Part shown: piece after piece, positions 1 through 6,429 of the stretch | How the letters are laid out: each line of letters opens with the position of its first letter | Position numbering within the stretch: position 1 is the stretch's first letter | Assembly: GCA_002254285.1 (NCBI GenBank) | Contig: NIUZ01000152.1 | Location: 1 to 6,581 of the forward strand | Origin: Bacteroidetes bacterium 4572_112 | GTDB taxonomy: Bacteria > Bacteroidota > Bacteroidia > Bacteroidales > UBA1556 | Direction: 5' to 3' | DNA: 6,581 nt | The notes under the pieces: generated by a model | What the model was told of the DNA's origin: nothing | The model's database searches: none | What the model saw: only the letters and a program-made list of their open reading frames with translations | Translations under genes and position numbers: made by a program

Positions 1-35
1 CATTAATCATTAACAATTAACAACTAATAATTAAA
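1..35. repeat. Imperfect heptamer tandem repeat at window edge
   Basis: Five consecutive 7-nt units can be read: CATTAAT, CATTAAC, AATTAAC, AACTAAT, AATTAAA, i.e. roughly [CA]A[TC]TAA[TCA]. The run sits directly downstream of the murF-alr stop codon (3-bp gap) and reaches the window edge, so it may continue outside. No GC-rich terminator hairpin is seen here. The units are low-complexity and AT-rich, so part of the regularity could be chance. Confidence 0.45.
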
Positions 36-38
36 AAC

Positions 39-2549
39 CTATTCTTGTACATAAATCCGCTTCACTCTTTGCGAAATAGATGTAAGTATTTCATAGGGAA
101 TGGTATTTATACTTTTGGCCAAGTCCATGATATTAGGTTTATCACCAAATATGCAAACTTCATCGCCTTCATTAGCAGCGCTATCGAGTAGGTCAATCAT
201 GCACATATCCATACATACATTGCCAATAATAGGGTGCAGTTTGCCATTAATCATCACCTTGCCAACACCTTTGCTAAAGCGCCTATCATAGCCATCGGCA
301 TAACCTATTGGTATGGTTGCAATGCGCATGGTTTTGTCAGCCACAAAAGCTCTGCTATAGCCAACACTATCACCTTTATGAATGGTTTTAATTTGTGATA
401 TTATGGTTTTTAACTTGCTTACTGCTTGGAGTTTATCCTGTGTTTCGGCATCAGAGCCTACACCGTATAAAGCAATTCCTTGTCGTACCATATCAAATTG
501 AGCTTCGGCAAAGCGACTTATTGCTGCCGAGTTTGCAATATGACGAATAATAGGGTAGTCAAATTCAGAAATAATTTGCTTGCTTAGCTCATCGAATAAA
601 GCAATCTGCTCTCTTGTAAAATCATCGAAATTGCTATCGTCAGAAGCTTCTAGATGTGAGAAAACACTTTTGATAATAACTCTATTATTGTTTTTTAGTC
701 TAGCAATAAGCTCAATAATATCTTCTGCTTCAAATCCTAGGCGGTGCATACCTGTGTCAAGCTTTATATGTATTCCTATTGGTTTATTATTAGGCAAAGA
801 ACGTAGCTCTATTATTTTCTCTAAATCATGAAGTATGTTAAAGCTATATATCTCTGGCTCAAGGTGGTTGCTTACCATGCTATCCAAAGCTTCAGCTTCG
901 GGATTCATCACCATTATTGGTAGTTTTATTCCTGCTTTTCGTAAATCAACGCCCTCATCGGTATATGCTACCGATAGGTAATCAGCATTATGAAATTGCA
1001 ATAAATTAGCCACTTCAAAACTACCGCTACCATAGCTAAAAGCTTTTACCATCACCATAATTTTTACATTAGGCTTTAGTAATGAGCGGTAATAATTAAA
1101 ATTATCGAGCATTGCCGTAAGGTCAACCTCAAGGCGTGTTTGATGGTTTTTATTTCCTAGAATTTTATTTACTCTCTCAAACTCAAAACTACGAGCTCCT
1201 TTAAGCAATATTGTTTCGGAACTGAAAGATGAAAAAGGGTAGTAGTTTATGAAATCCTGTGTGCTTTCGTAGAAAAAAGTTTCTGCTGCAGTGAACAAAT
1301 CCTTATAAATGCCAATCTCTTTTCCTACACCAATAAATCGGTTAATTTCTTTATTATTAATTATTTGTGACACCTCTTTATACAGTTCGTCGGGCGATTT
1401 ACCACTTTGTAGTATATCCGATAGTATCACGGTTTTGTTTTGATGTTGCTGCTGCTGACTTAAGAAATCAAGGGCTATATTTAGCGCATTAATATCCGAA
1501 TTATAACTATCGTTTATGATAGAGCAATTATTAATTCCAGCCTTAAGTTCCATTCGCATTGTTACACTACGAAGAGCCATCATACGACTTCTTATTTCTG
1601 CATCATTAACTCCTAAATGCATAAGTGTAATCCATATATGTATAGCATTCTCTATGGAAGCCTCGTCAGTAAAAGGAATATCTATACTATGTTCAGTGCC
1701 TTTATTTTGACATATTAATGAAGTATGGCGAGTGTTTTTATTTACTTCCTTTGATTCCACTGCCGAAATATAAAAAGTGGCTTCTTTATTTATCCTACTC
1801 CAATCCAAAAGGGTTTTCTCTCTAAAAAAATCTACACTATAAATACGGTCACTAATTTCAGAATGATCACGACAAAAGATTAGTACATCAGATTTTACAA
1901 ATAGCATTAGCTTTTCGTTCACTTTCTGTCTGATATCAACAAAATGCTCCTGATGAGCATCACCAATATTACTAAGTATACCTATTGTGGGTTTTATTAT
2001 TTTTTCGAGATTAAGCATTTCGTCAGGCTCCGAAATGCCGGCTTCAAATATGCCTAAGCTATTATCACTTTCCAGTTGAAAAACAGATAAGGAAACACCA
2101 ATTTGTGAGTTATAACTTTTTGGACTTCGGCAAATGCTATAATCATTATGCAAGCATTGATAAAGCCACTCTTTAATAATGGTTTTGCCATTACTGCCAG
2201 TAATTCCTATGATAGGGATATTACTTTGTTTTCGGTGGAATGCACTTAGTTTTTGTAATGCCGATAGGCTGTTATTTACTAAAACAAAGTTTATTTTTAA
2301 TGTCTTATAATCTTCGGGTAACGTACTTACAATAAAATTATTAACACCTTTCTTTATTAGCTCATGAATATACTTATGCCCATCATTTCGCTTACTTTTT
2401 AGTGCGAAAAAAAGATTTGCATGCGACGATATAATCTTACGACTATCGATAAGTAGGTCGTCAATATAGTTTTTCTCTTCATTATTTAAATAAAGAGTAC
2501 CGCCTACTATTTTCGAAATTTCGTGAATTTTATATCTTTTACTTGGCAT
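39..2549 (-). CDS. murF-alr: Bifunctional UDP-MurNAc-tripeptide:D-Ala-D-Ala ligase / alanine racemase (MurF-Alr fusion)
   Basis: This cytoplasmic peptidoglycan enzyme has two fused activities. The racemase makes D-alanine using PLP, and the MurF half adds D-Ala-D-Ala to UDP-MurNAc-tripeptide with ATP. Residues are counted from the ATG at 2549 (836 aa). The MurF half (about 1-465) has the P-loop GITGSNGKT at 115-123, NSQIGVS at 147-153, FEAGISEPDEM at 168-178, NIGDAHQEHF at 194-203 and NDSYNSD at 346-352. The Alr half (about 470-836) has MVKAFSYGSG with PLP lysine K502, HIANSAAISRF at 670-680, RQGIALYG at 689-696, the catalytic tyrosine Y731 in VGYSR, IPIGYADGYDRR at 746-757 and GNVCMDM at 776-782. 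All key residues are present. The frame is open to a GTG at 2600, but I chose the ATG at 2549: homologous sequence begins there and a -7-like box lies at 2571-2578, inside the longer version. MurF-Alr fusion is a known Bacteroidetes arrangement, not a novelty. The Alr half lacks the usual KANAYGHG spelling but keeps the lysine. Confidence 0.96.
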   Translation of the reverse strand: MPSKRYKIHEISKIVGGTLYLNNEEKNYIDDLLIDSRKIISSHANLFFALKSKRNDGHKYIHELIKKGVNNFIVSTLPEDYKTLKINFVLVNNSLSALQKLSAFHRKQSNIPIIGITGSNGKTIIKEWLYQCLHNDYSICRSPKSYNSQIGVSLSVFQLESDNSLGIFEAGISEPDEMLNLEKIIKPTIGILSNIGDAHQEHFVDIRQKVNEKLMLFVKSDVLIFCRDHSEISDRIYSVDFFREKTLLDWSRINKEATFYISAVESKEVNKNTRHTSLICQNKGTEHSIDIPFTDEASIENAIHIWITLMHLGVNDAEIRSRMMALRSVTMRMELKAGINNCSIINDSYNSDINALNIALDFLSQQQQHQNKTVILSDILQSGKSPDELYKEVSQIINNKEINRFIGVGKEIGIYKDLFTAAETFFYESTQDFINYYPFSSFSSETILLKGARSFEFERVNKILGNKNHQTRLEVDLTAMLDNFNYYRSLLKPNVKIMVMVKAFSYGSGSFEVANLLQFHNADYLSVAYTDEGVDLRKAGIKLPIMVMNPEAEALDSMVSNHLEPEIYSFNILHDLEKIIELRSLPNNKPIGIHIKLDTGMHRLGFEAEDIIELIARLKNNNRVIIKSVFSHLEASDDSNFDDFTREQIALFDELSKQIISEFDYPIIRHIANSAAISRFAEAQFDMVRQGIALYGVGSDAETQDKLQAVSKLKTIISQIKTIHKGDSVGYSRAFVADKTMRIATIPIGYADGYDRRFSKGVGKVMINGKLHPIIGNVCMDMCMIDLLDSAANEGDEVCIFGDKPNIMDLAKSINTIPYEILTSISQRVKRIYVQE

Positions 2550-2570
2550 ATTATGTTTTATTATTTTACA

Positions 2571-2578
2571 CAAAGGTA
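2571..2578 (-). promoter_or_regulatory. Putative -7 box (TACCTTTG) for murF-alr
   Basis: The minus strand reads TACCTTTG, an exact match to the Bacteroidetes -7 consensus TAnnTTTG, ending 21 nt before the chosen ATG at 2549. I see no convincing -33 TTTG at the usual 19-21 nt spacing; the nearest TTTG (2603-2606) is 24 nt away. Exact TAnnTTTG matches are expected several times by chance in a window this AT-rich, so position relative to the start is the main support. Confidence 0.45.
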
Positions 2579-2676
2579 TATTAAAATAATATGTTGCCAC
2601 GGCAAAGTATCATAATCTTATTAACGGGATTTTATTGTTTTTTTTGGTTCGTTTTTGCATCAAGGTAAAAATGAAT

Positions 2677-2696
2677 AGGCAAAGGGAATGTTGCCT
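2677..2696. terminator. Hairpin with adjacent T-tract between DUF2062 gene and murF-alr
   Basis: On the plus strand AGGCAA (2677-2682) pairs with TTGCCT (2691-2696) across an 8-nt loop, followed within 3 nt by a run of eight T (2700-2707). In plus-strand polarity this resembles a weak intrinsic terminator, but no plus-strand gene feeds it. In minus polarity, the direction of the genes, it lies about 20 nt after the DUF2062 stop and is followed by a shorter, delayed T-run, so it may act weakly at the end of the mgsA operon. The stem is only 6 bp. A competing CAAGG/CCTTG pairing (2661-2665 with 2694-2698) overlaps it. Confidence 0.3.
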
Positions 2697-2715
2697 TGGT
2701 TTTTTTTACTACAAC

Positions 2716-3186
2716 TTATTTATTCTTTATTGATAATCGAAGCTTTAAAATTAGATAAGTAATAATTGAAGCCAATAATCCCATAATAAAAGCCAATACA
2801 AAAGCCCCTAATATATATTGCGTAAAATCACTTCCAAGATCTTTCAAGAAATCCTCAAGATTTACATCCGAGATGTTTTTTAGATTTTGTATTAGTGGTC
2901 CACCACCTTCTTTACTCATAAGTATACCGCCAACCCAATAACTGCCTAACAATATGAAAGGAATAAGAGGAGGGACGCTAATATTTGCAGCTATTATAAC
3001 TAAAGTTTTGTTGAGCTTCATCAGCTGAGCCAAAGCAAAAGCAATTAGCATTTGAAATCCCCATGCAGGAACAATTCCCATAAAAATACCAAAGCCTATG
3101 GTAAGGCTTAGTTTTTTTTTATTTGAGATTTCTAATGCTATTTGCTCTTGAAAATCTTTCTTTAGTTTTTTTAAGCTAAAATTCAT
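2716..3186 (-). CDS. DUF2062 family membrane protein
   Basis: This 156-aa inner-membrane protein belongs to the DUF2062 family, whose biochemical role is not established. The family signature is visible: a basic N-terminal amphipathic stretch (1-25), then GFGIFMGIVPAWGFQ at 31-45 leading into a hydrophobic segment to about 56, then AANISVPPLIPF at 66-77 leading into a second hydrophobic segment to about 90. A soluble stretch (about 91-122) precedes a last membrane helix at about 123-147 and a basic tail. Length fits a stand-alone DUF2062 protein; in some Bacteroidetes the domain is attached to a glycosyltransferase, but no such domain is present here. It starts 19 bp after the mgsA stop with no promoter seen between, so it is probably co-transcribed with mgsA. 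No function in methylglyoxal metabolism can be deduced from that alone. Confidence 0.85.
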   Translation of the reverse strand: MNFSLKKLKKDFQEQIALEISNKKKLSLTIGFGIFMGIVPAWGFQMLIAFALAQLMKLNKTLVIIAANISVPPLIPFILLGSYWVGGILMSKEGGGPLIQNLKNISDVNLEDFLKDLGSDFTQYILGAFVLAFIMGLLASIITYLILKLRLSIKNK

Positions 3187-3205
3187 AAAAAATATGTTTT
3201 TAGCT

Positions 3206-3568
3206 TTATAGTGATTTTATTAGAAGCTCTGCTGTGGCAGGGTTTGTGGCCAAAGGAATATTATGAACATCACAAAGACGAAGTAACATATTTACATCGG
3301 GCTCATGAGGGTGTTTGTCCAGAGGGTCTCTGAAAAATAAAACCATTTTTGTAAGACCTTGAACTACTCTTGCTGCTATTTCTGCATCACCACCATAGGG
3401 GCCAGAATGAAACCTCTGTACTTTTAATCCTGCCTTTTCGGTATGCAAACCTGTTGTTCCTGTTGATACTAACTCAATATTTTTATTATGTAATACATCA
3501 AGATGCTTCATTAAAAATGATACCATCTCTGCCTTTTTTCCGTCGTGTGCTATTATTGCAATTTCCAT
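3206..3568 (-). CDS. mgsA: Methylglyoxal synthase
   Basis: This cytoplasmic enzyme converts dihydroxyacetone phosphate to methylglyoxal and phosphate, a glycolytic bypass used when phosphate is limiting or sugar phosphates accumulate. The 120-aa protein is a compact form of the family (the E. coli enzyme is about 152 aa). It has AHD at 7-9 (H8 corresponds to E. coli H19), the phosphate-binding STGTTG at 35-40, HSGPYGGD at 54-61 with the catalytic aspartate D61 (E. coli D71), FFRDPLDKHPHEPDV at 78-92 with D81, H88 and D91 (E. coli D91, H98, D101), and the conserved NIPLATNPATAELLI at 103-117. Spacing of these residues matches the E. coli enzyme throughout, so it should be active. The missing length is at the two termini. 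A -7-like box lies just upstream and the DUF2062 gene follows after 19 bp. Confidence 0.96.
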   Translation of the reverse strand: MEIAIIAHDGKKAEMVSFLMKHLDVLHNKNIELVSTGTTGLHTEKAGLKVQRFHSGPYGGDAEIAARVVQGLTKMVLFFRDPLDKHPHEPDVNMLLRLCDVHNIPLATNPATAELLIKSL

Positions 3569-3591
3569 ATTATAATTTATTATTTATTGTA

Positions 3592-3599
3592 CAAAAGTA
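3592..3599 (-). promoter_or_regulatory. Putative -7 box (TACTTTTG) for mgsA operon
   Basis: The minus strand reads TACTTTTG, an exact TAnnTTTG match, ending 23 nt before the mgsA ATG. This is nearly the same distance as the murF-alr box from its start. It lies in the 92-bp gap after the response regulator gene, supporting separate transcription of mgsA. No -33 TTTG is seen at the expected distance, and chance matches are possible. Confidence 0.45.
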
Positions 3600-3660
3600 C
3601 GCAATTTGAATTCGCATATTTGCTTATAATCGAATAATAACGTTTATATAATATTGCATA

Positions 3661-4407
3661 TTAAGCAATCCAATCTTTAAACTCTTTAACTCTTTCTCTA
3701 CTTACTATAATGTCTTCTGCTATAGTGGTTTTGAGTATGATTTTAAGCCTTGAGTTAGTATAAGATATTATATCTTTTATGGCTTCAATATTTATAATAT
3801 ACTTCCTATTTACCCTGTAGAATTTCTTAGGGTCTAGTTTCAATAATAAATCATCGAGCGAATAGTCAATAATATAGTTTCTATCGTCATTGGTTTGTAT
3901 AAAAGTGCCTTTCTCAAAACTATAGAAACAAGATATGTTTTCGAGCTTTATTATTCGGATATGCTCGCCAACTTTTACTGTAAAACGCTCTTTATAGTTA
4001 TCAGATTTAAAGTCAATTAGTTGTTCTTTAATCTCTTTGCTATTAGTTGGCTTCCATAGCGTATTATACTTATCAATAGCGCTTTGCAAATCAGATATTC
4101 TTATGGGTTTTAGCAAATAGTCGATGCTATTGTGCTTAAATGCTCGTATTGCATGATTGTCGTATGCTGTGGTGAATATTACAGGAAATTGTACATCCAC
4201 TTTATCGAATATAGAGAAGCTAATGCCATCAGATAATTGAATGTCGAAGAAAGCTAAATCTATATCAGTATTATTGTTAATGATATCCACAGCATCCTTC
4301 ACAGAACCACCGCTTGCAATAATCTCTATATCGTTATTTATCTTCGACAGCATTAGCCTAAGTTTCTCAACCGCATAAGGCTCGTCCTCTATAATTATCA
4401 CCTTCAT
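3661..4407 (-). CDS. LytTR-family DNA-binding response regulator
   Basis: This 248-aa cytoplasmic response regulator is the likely partner of the histidine kinase encoded 4 bp upstream. The receiver domain (about 1-118) has the acidic pocket E7-D8, phospho-acceptor D55 in FFDIQLSDG, switch residues T79-T80 and K100-P101 in YLLKPI. After a linker (about 119-138), a LytTR DNA-binding domain runs from about 139 to 245, with the family hallmark FYRVNRKYIIN at 197-207 and the basic stretch SRERVKEFKDWI at 236-247. LytTR domains bind pairs of 9-bp direct repeats about one to two helical turns apart. Such a pair is present at 6371-6400, in front of the nearby secreted-protein gene. I see no similar pair in front of the kinase-regulator operon itself. 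All functional residues are intact. The physiological signal cannot be told from sequence. Confidence 0.95.
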   Translation of the reverse strand: MKVIIIEDEPYAVEKLRLMLSKINNDIEIIASGGSVKDAVDIINNNTDIDLAFFDIQLSDGISFSIFDKVDVQFPVIFTTAYDNHAIRAFKHNSIDYLLKPIRISDLQSAIDKYNTLWKPTNSKEIKEQLIDFKSDNYKERFTVKVGEHIRIIKLENISCFYSFEKGTFIQTNDDRNYIIDYSLDDLLLKLDPKKFYRVNRKYIINIEAIKDIISYTNSRLKIILKTTIAEDIIVSRERVKEFKDWIA

Positions 4408-4411
4408 ATTA

Positions 4412-5080
4412 TTAAGCTTTTAGATTTAATAGGGGTAACTTTACTTCAAAACTTGAGGCACTTTTTGTTATCTCTACATTTACATCACTCAAGTATTTAT
4501 AGCGAGCTTTTATATTAGATAGTCCTATTTCGTGAGATATTTCCTCCACATTTTTAGGGTTCAAATTATTGCTAATTATTAAGTATTTATCATTATTTAT
4601 AATGCAGATTACTAACTTATTATCATCAGAAATAGCATTATGCTTTATTGCATTTTCTACCAATATCTGCAATGCCATTGGTATAATCATTTTATTGGAA
4701 TTGATATTAATATCAGCAATAATATTATCGCCAAAACGTATTGATTGTAAATCTATATAATCGTTTATAAAATTCACCTCTCTTTCTATTTCTATAGCTT
4801 CTGTATCTTGTACATCAAGTACATAGCGGTATATATTTGCTAGCTTGGCAATAAAATCATCGGCCTTTTCGGTGTCAGAATATATAAGACTGCTAAGCAC
4901 ATTCAGGCTATTGAAAAGGAAGTGAGGGTTTACCTGATTTCTAAGTGTTAATAGCTTATACTTATTAATATCTTCCTGCGCTTTTGTAGCTTGTATATGA
5001 AACTCATTCAGTCGCTTTGAGAAGTTTGCTGATAGTATTATTAGGTAAATTATTATTCCAATTACCAATTCTGTTAGCAC
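4412..5080 (-). CDS. LytS-type sensor histidine kinase, N-terminus displaced by frameshift
   Basis: This membrane histidine kinase of the His_kinase/LytS family phosphorylates a LytTR regulator, presumably the one encoded 4 bp downstream. As an unbroken frame it starts at a GTG at 5080 (222 aa): one membrane helix at about 3-19, a coiled-coil-like linker (about 20-45), the phospho-acceptor H53 in NPHFLFNSLN (51-60), the ATP-binding N box LVENAIKHN (140-148) and a G box GLSNIKARY (186-194). The frame is open upstream of 5080 to a stop at 5177-5179 and encodes more plausible kinase sequence (FVAIVNIIWFKL, then a loop), but no ATG is in that frame. An ATG at 5219, one nucleotide out of frame, supplies the missing start and first half of the first helix. 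The intended product is probably about 268 aa with two membrane helices and no separate sensor domain. The catalytic part is intact. The GTG start is doubtful. Confidence 0.85.
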   Translation of the reverse strand: MLTELVIGIIIYLIILSANFSKRLNEFHIQATKAQEDINKYKLLTLRNQVNPHFLFNSLNVLSSLIYSDTEKADDFIAKLANIYRYVLDVQDTEAIEIEREVNFINDYIDLQSIRFGDNIIADININSNKMIIPMALQILVENAIKHNAISDDNKLVICIINNDKYLIISNNLNPKNVEEISHEIGLSNIKARYKYLSDVNVEITKSASSFEVKLPLLNLKA

Positions 5081-5219
5081 TATCCATAGAAAAAAGTTGC
5101 TTTTAATTAAATCTTGGAAAGCGATGTCTTGAGTAAGTTTAAACCATATTATATTTACAATTGCTACGAAATATACTTATTGCTAATATTATACTGGTGT
5201 TAATTATGTGCTTTTTCAT
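5081..5219 (-). pseudogene. Out-of-frame 5' end of the histidine kinase gene
   Basis: An ATG at 5219 opens a frame reading MKKHIINTSIILAISIF (17 codons to 5169), a typical basic-then-hydrophobic start of a membrane protein. It then runs into unrelated residues and a stop at 5139-5141. Skipping one nucleotide, the C at 5168 in the minus-strand TTTC, joins it to VAIVNIIWF in the kinase frame and gives one continuous membrane helix, followed by a loop and the second helix. The joined reading frame is 268 codons plus stop. One extra base (or two missing) explains the break; a sequencing error, a recent mutation or +1 frameshifting at TTT-C are the options. Confidence 0.6.
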
Positions 5220-5358
5220 AAGTTTGAAAATTATTAATTAGGTGATATGCAGTCGCATGAAAAAAATAATCATTCTATTGTGAATTAAATAATTATTTTT
5301 TGTCATGCTCTATACATAATCTATAATTTGTGTAAAGTTATTAATTTTTCTAGTTCCT

Positions 5359-5382
5359 TATTATTGTTTCTTGTCAATAATA
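5359..5382 (-). terminator. AT-rich hairpin right after the secreted-protein stop codon
   Basis: A perfect 8-bp inverted repeat, TATTATTG and CAATAATA around an 8-nt loop, begins at the base after the TAA stop of the upstream gene. It could slow polymerase or protect the mRNA 3' end. It lacks GC pairs and there is no T-tract after it in the direction of transcription, so it is a poor intrinsic terminator, and read-through into the kinase operon is possible. I see no clear promoter box for that operon in 5220-5358. Confidence 0.3.
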
Positions 5383-6291
5383 TTATCTGGCAATTATTAT
5401 TTTTCTAATATTTCGCTTCCCGTCAGCAATTACTTCAACAAAATAGGCGCCTATTCCCAATGATGTTATATTTATTGTGGCTATTTCTGAATTACGATTA
5501 CGTGATAACACTCTTTCTCCAATGCTGTTGTAAATATTGATATTATAGTTTCCAATACTTTTAGGAGTATCAATGTTTAGTGATTCAATGGCAGGGTTGG
5601 GATATATTTTTGTTGAATTTATAGCTTCTTGACTATTATTAATACCCACATTGCCTCCTTCGAACCAAATATGGTCAATCTCTAGTTTTGAGCCTAGCGG
5701 TACCGCATTTGCAGCTGTTGATGTAGAGAAAAGGATATTCATAGTGTCAGGGTTTACTCCATTTTGATATAATAAATCAACTTCGAAAAGAGTCCATACA
5801 CCATGAGTGCCATTAATTTTAAGACTTCCGCCACCAATGCTTTGTCCATTATTATTGAACCAAACGCTTATTGAAGCACTGTCGTTATTCTGCGGATAGT
5901 ATTTATACCAACCTTTGAGTTTTGTAGGTTGCAAAGAGTAGGGGATTCCTCCTGTAATATCTCCATTCTGACTTATAAAGTCAATATTGAGATTTCCTGT
6001 TGTTAGCATCCCCGGTACAGCAGCACCACCTAATACTGATGTGCTAACCAATGCTACAGAATAATCAGAATCTTGTGAATCAGCACTGTCTTTAGTAACA
6101 CAAATTACTTCGCCATAGTTGTTTCCATTTACTATTACTTCTCTATTGAAACCGTCCCAATATTGAGGTAGTTCGCCTGCGGCAGTGCTATCCCAAATGC
6201 CAAATGTTTCTACTCCGTTAATTATTGCTTGGTTTTGTGCTGATAAAATGTTGATTGTAAAAATCAAACTGATAAATAAAATTGCCCTCAT
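5383..6291 (-). CDS. Secreted PCMD-like protein with T9SS type A sorting domain
   Basis: This 302-aa protein is predicted to be exported by Sec and then moved across the outer membrane by the type IX secretion system. Residues 1-18 form a signal peptide ending LSA before Q19. Residues about 23-212 form a beta-rich region resembling the PCMD (putative carbohydrate metabolism) / carbohydrate-binding-like fold: NGVETFGIWD at 25-34, GGIPYSLQPTKLKGWYKY at 114-131, alternating strands, and LEIDHIWFEG at 203-212. No catalytic residues are identifiable, so binding or adhesion is more likely than catalysis. The C-terminus (about 225-302) is a T9SS sorting domain: KIYPNPA at 228-234, SIGERVLSR at 256-264, INITSLGIGAYFVEV at 273-287 and a basic end RKIIIAR. 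It is the gene just upstream of the two-component pair, and its promoter carries LytTR-type sites. The ATG at 6291 is supported by the signal peptide. The PCMD assignment is by eye and less certain than the sorting domain. Confidence 0.88.
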   Translation of the reverse strand: MRAILFISLIFTINILSAQNQAIINGVETFGIWDSTAAGELPQYWDGFNREVIVNGNNYGEVICVTKDSADSQDSDYSVALVSTSVLGGAAVPGMLTTGNLNIDFISQNGDITGGIPYSLQPTKLKGWYKYYPQNNDSASISVWFNNNGQSIGGGSLKINGTHGVWTLFEVDLLYQNGVNPDTMNILFSTSTAANAVPLGSKLEIDHIWFEGGNVGINNSQEAINSTKIYPNPAIESLNIDTPKSIGNYNINIYNSIGERVLSRNRNSEIATINITSLGIGAYFVEVIADGKRNIRKIIIAR

Positions 6292-6329
6292 ACTTTCTAA
6301 GTTTTAATGGTTTTTTGATTAATTCTTGG

Positions 6330-6337
6330 CGAAAGTA
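6330..6337 (-). promoter_or_regulatory. Putative -7 box (TACTTTCG) for the secreted-protein gene
   Basis: The minus strand reads TACTTTCG, one mismatch from TAnnTTTG, ending 38 nt before the ATG at 6291. No -33 TTTG lies at the expected distance (around 6357-6360). An imperfect -7 and a missing -33 would fit a promoter that needs an activator, consistent with the paired repeats just upstream. That link is inference. Confidence 0.4.
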
Positions 6338-6370
6338 TGCCCTTGAGCAAGTTTTAGGAAATTATACTTA

Positions 6371-6400
6371 CTCAACTGTCGTATTTTAGTGATGAACTGT
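6371..6400 (-). promoter_or_regulatory. Tandem LytTR-type operator (two 9-bp direct repeats, 12-bp spacer)
   Basis: On the minus strand ACAGTTCAT (6400-6392) and ACAGTTGAG (6379-6371) both match the LytTR/AgrA-family site [TA][AC][CA]GTTN[AG][TG] at every position, in the same orientation, separated by exactly 12 bp, the spacing known for this family. They share the core ACAGTT. If transcription starts about 4 nt after the -7 box at 6330-6337, the repeats are centred near -50 and -70, a usual activator position. The response regulator encoded at 3661-4407 is the obvious candidate to bind here. Confidence 0.65.
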
Positions 6401-6429
6401 ATTTATGAATTTTAGGGGGTGACTATTCT

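Noticed and set aside
100..1710. Several plus-strand open frames of 60-85 codons opposite murF-alr.
   Set aside because: They lie wholly antisense to a well-conserved gene, resemble no known protein and are explained by its codon pattern.
3370..3609. Plus-strand open frame of 79 codons opposite mgsA.
   Set aside because: It is antisense to a clearly conserved enzyme, and its composition is that of a reverse-frame shadow.
4569..4760. Plus-strand open frame of 63 codons opposite the histidine kinase.
   Set aside because: It is hydrophobic only because it is the complement of the kinase's codons; no independent start signal is seen.
5139..5219. A free-standing 26-residue peptide from the ATG at 5219.
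   Set aside because: Its first 17 residues read better as the displaced start of the kinase, since the join restores a complete membrane helix.
5247..5258. Small hairpin ATGC-agtc-GCAT upstream of the kinase gene.
   Set aside because: A 4-bp stem is too short to support a structural or regulatory claim.
5333..5340. Minus-strand TAACTTTA as a promoter box for the kinase operon.
   Set aside because: It lacks the final G, has no -33 partner and is more than 110 nt from the start codon.
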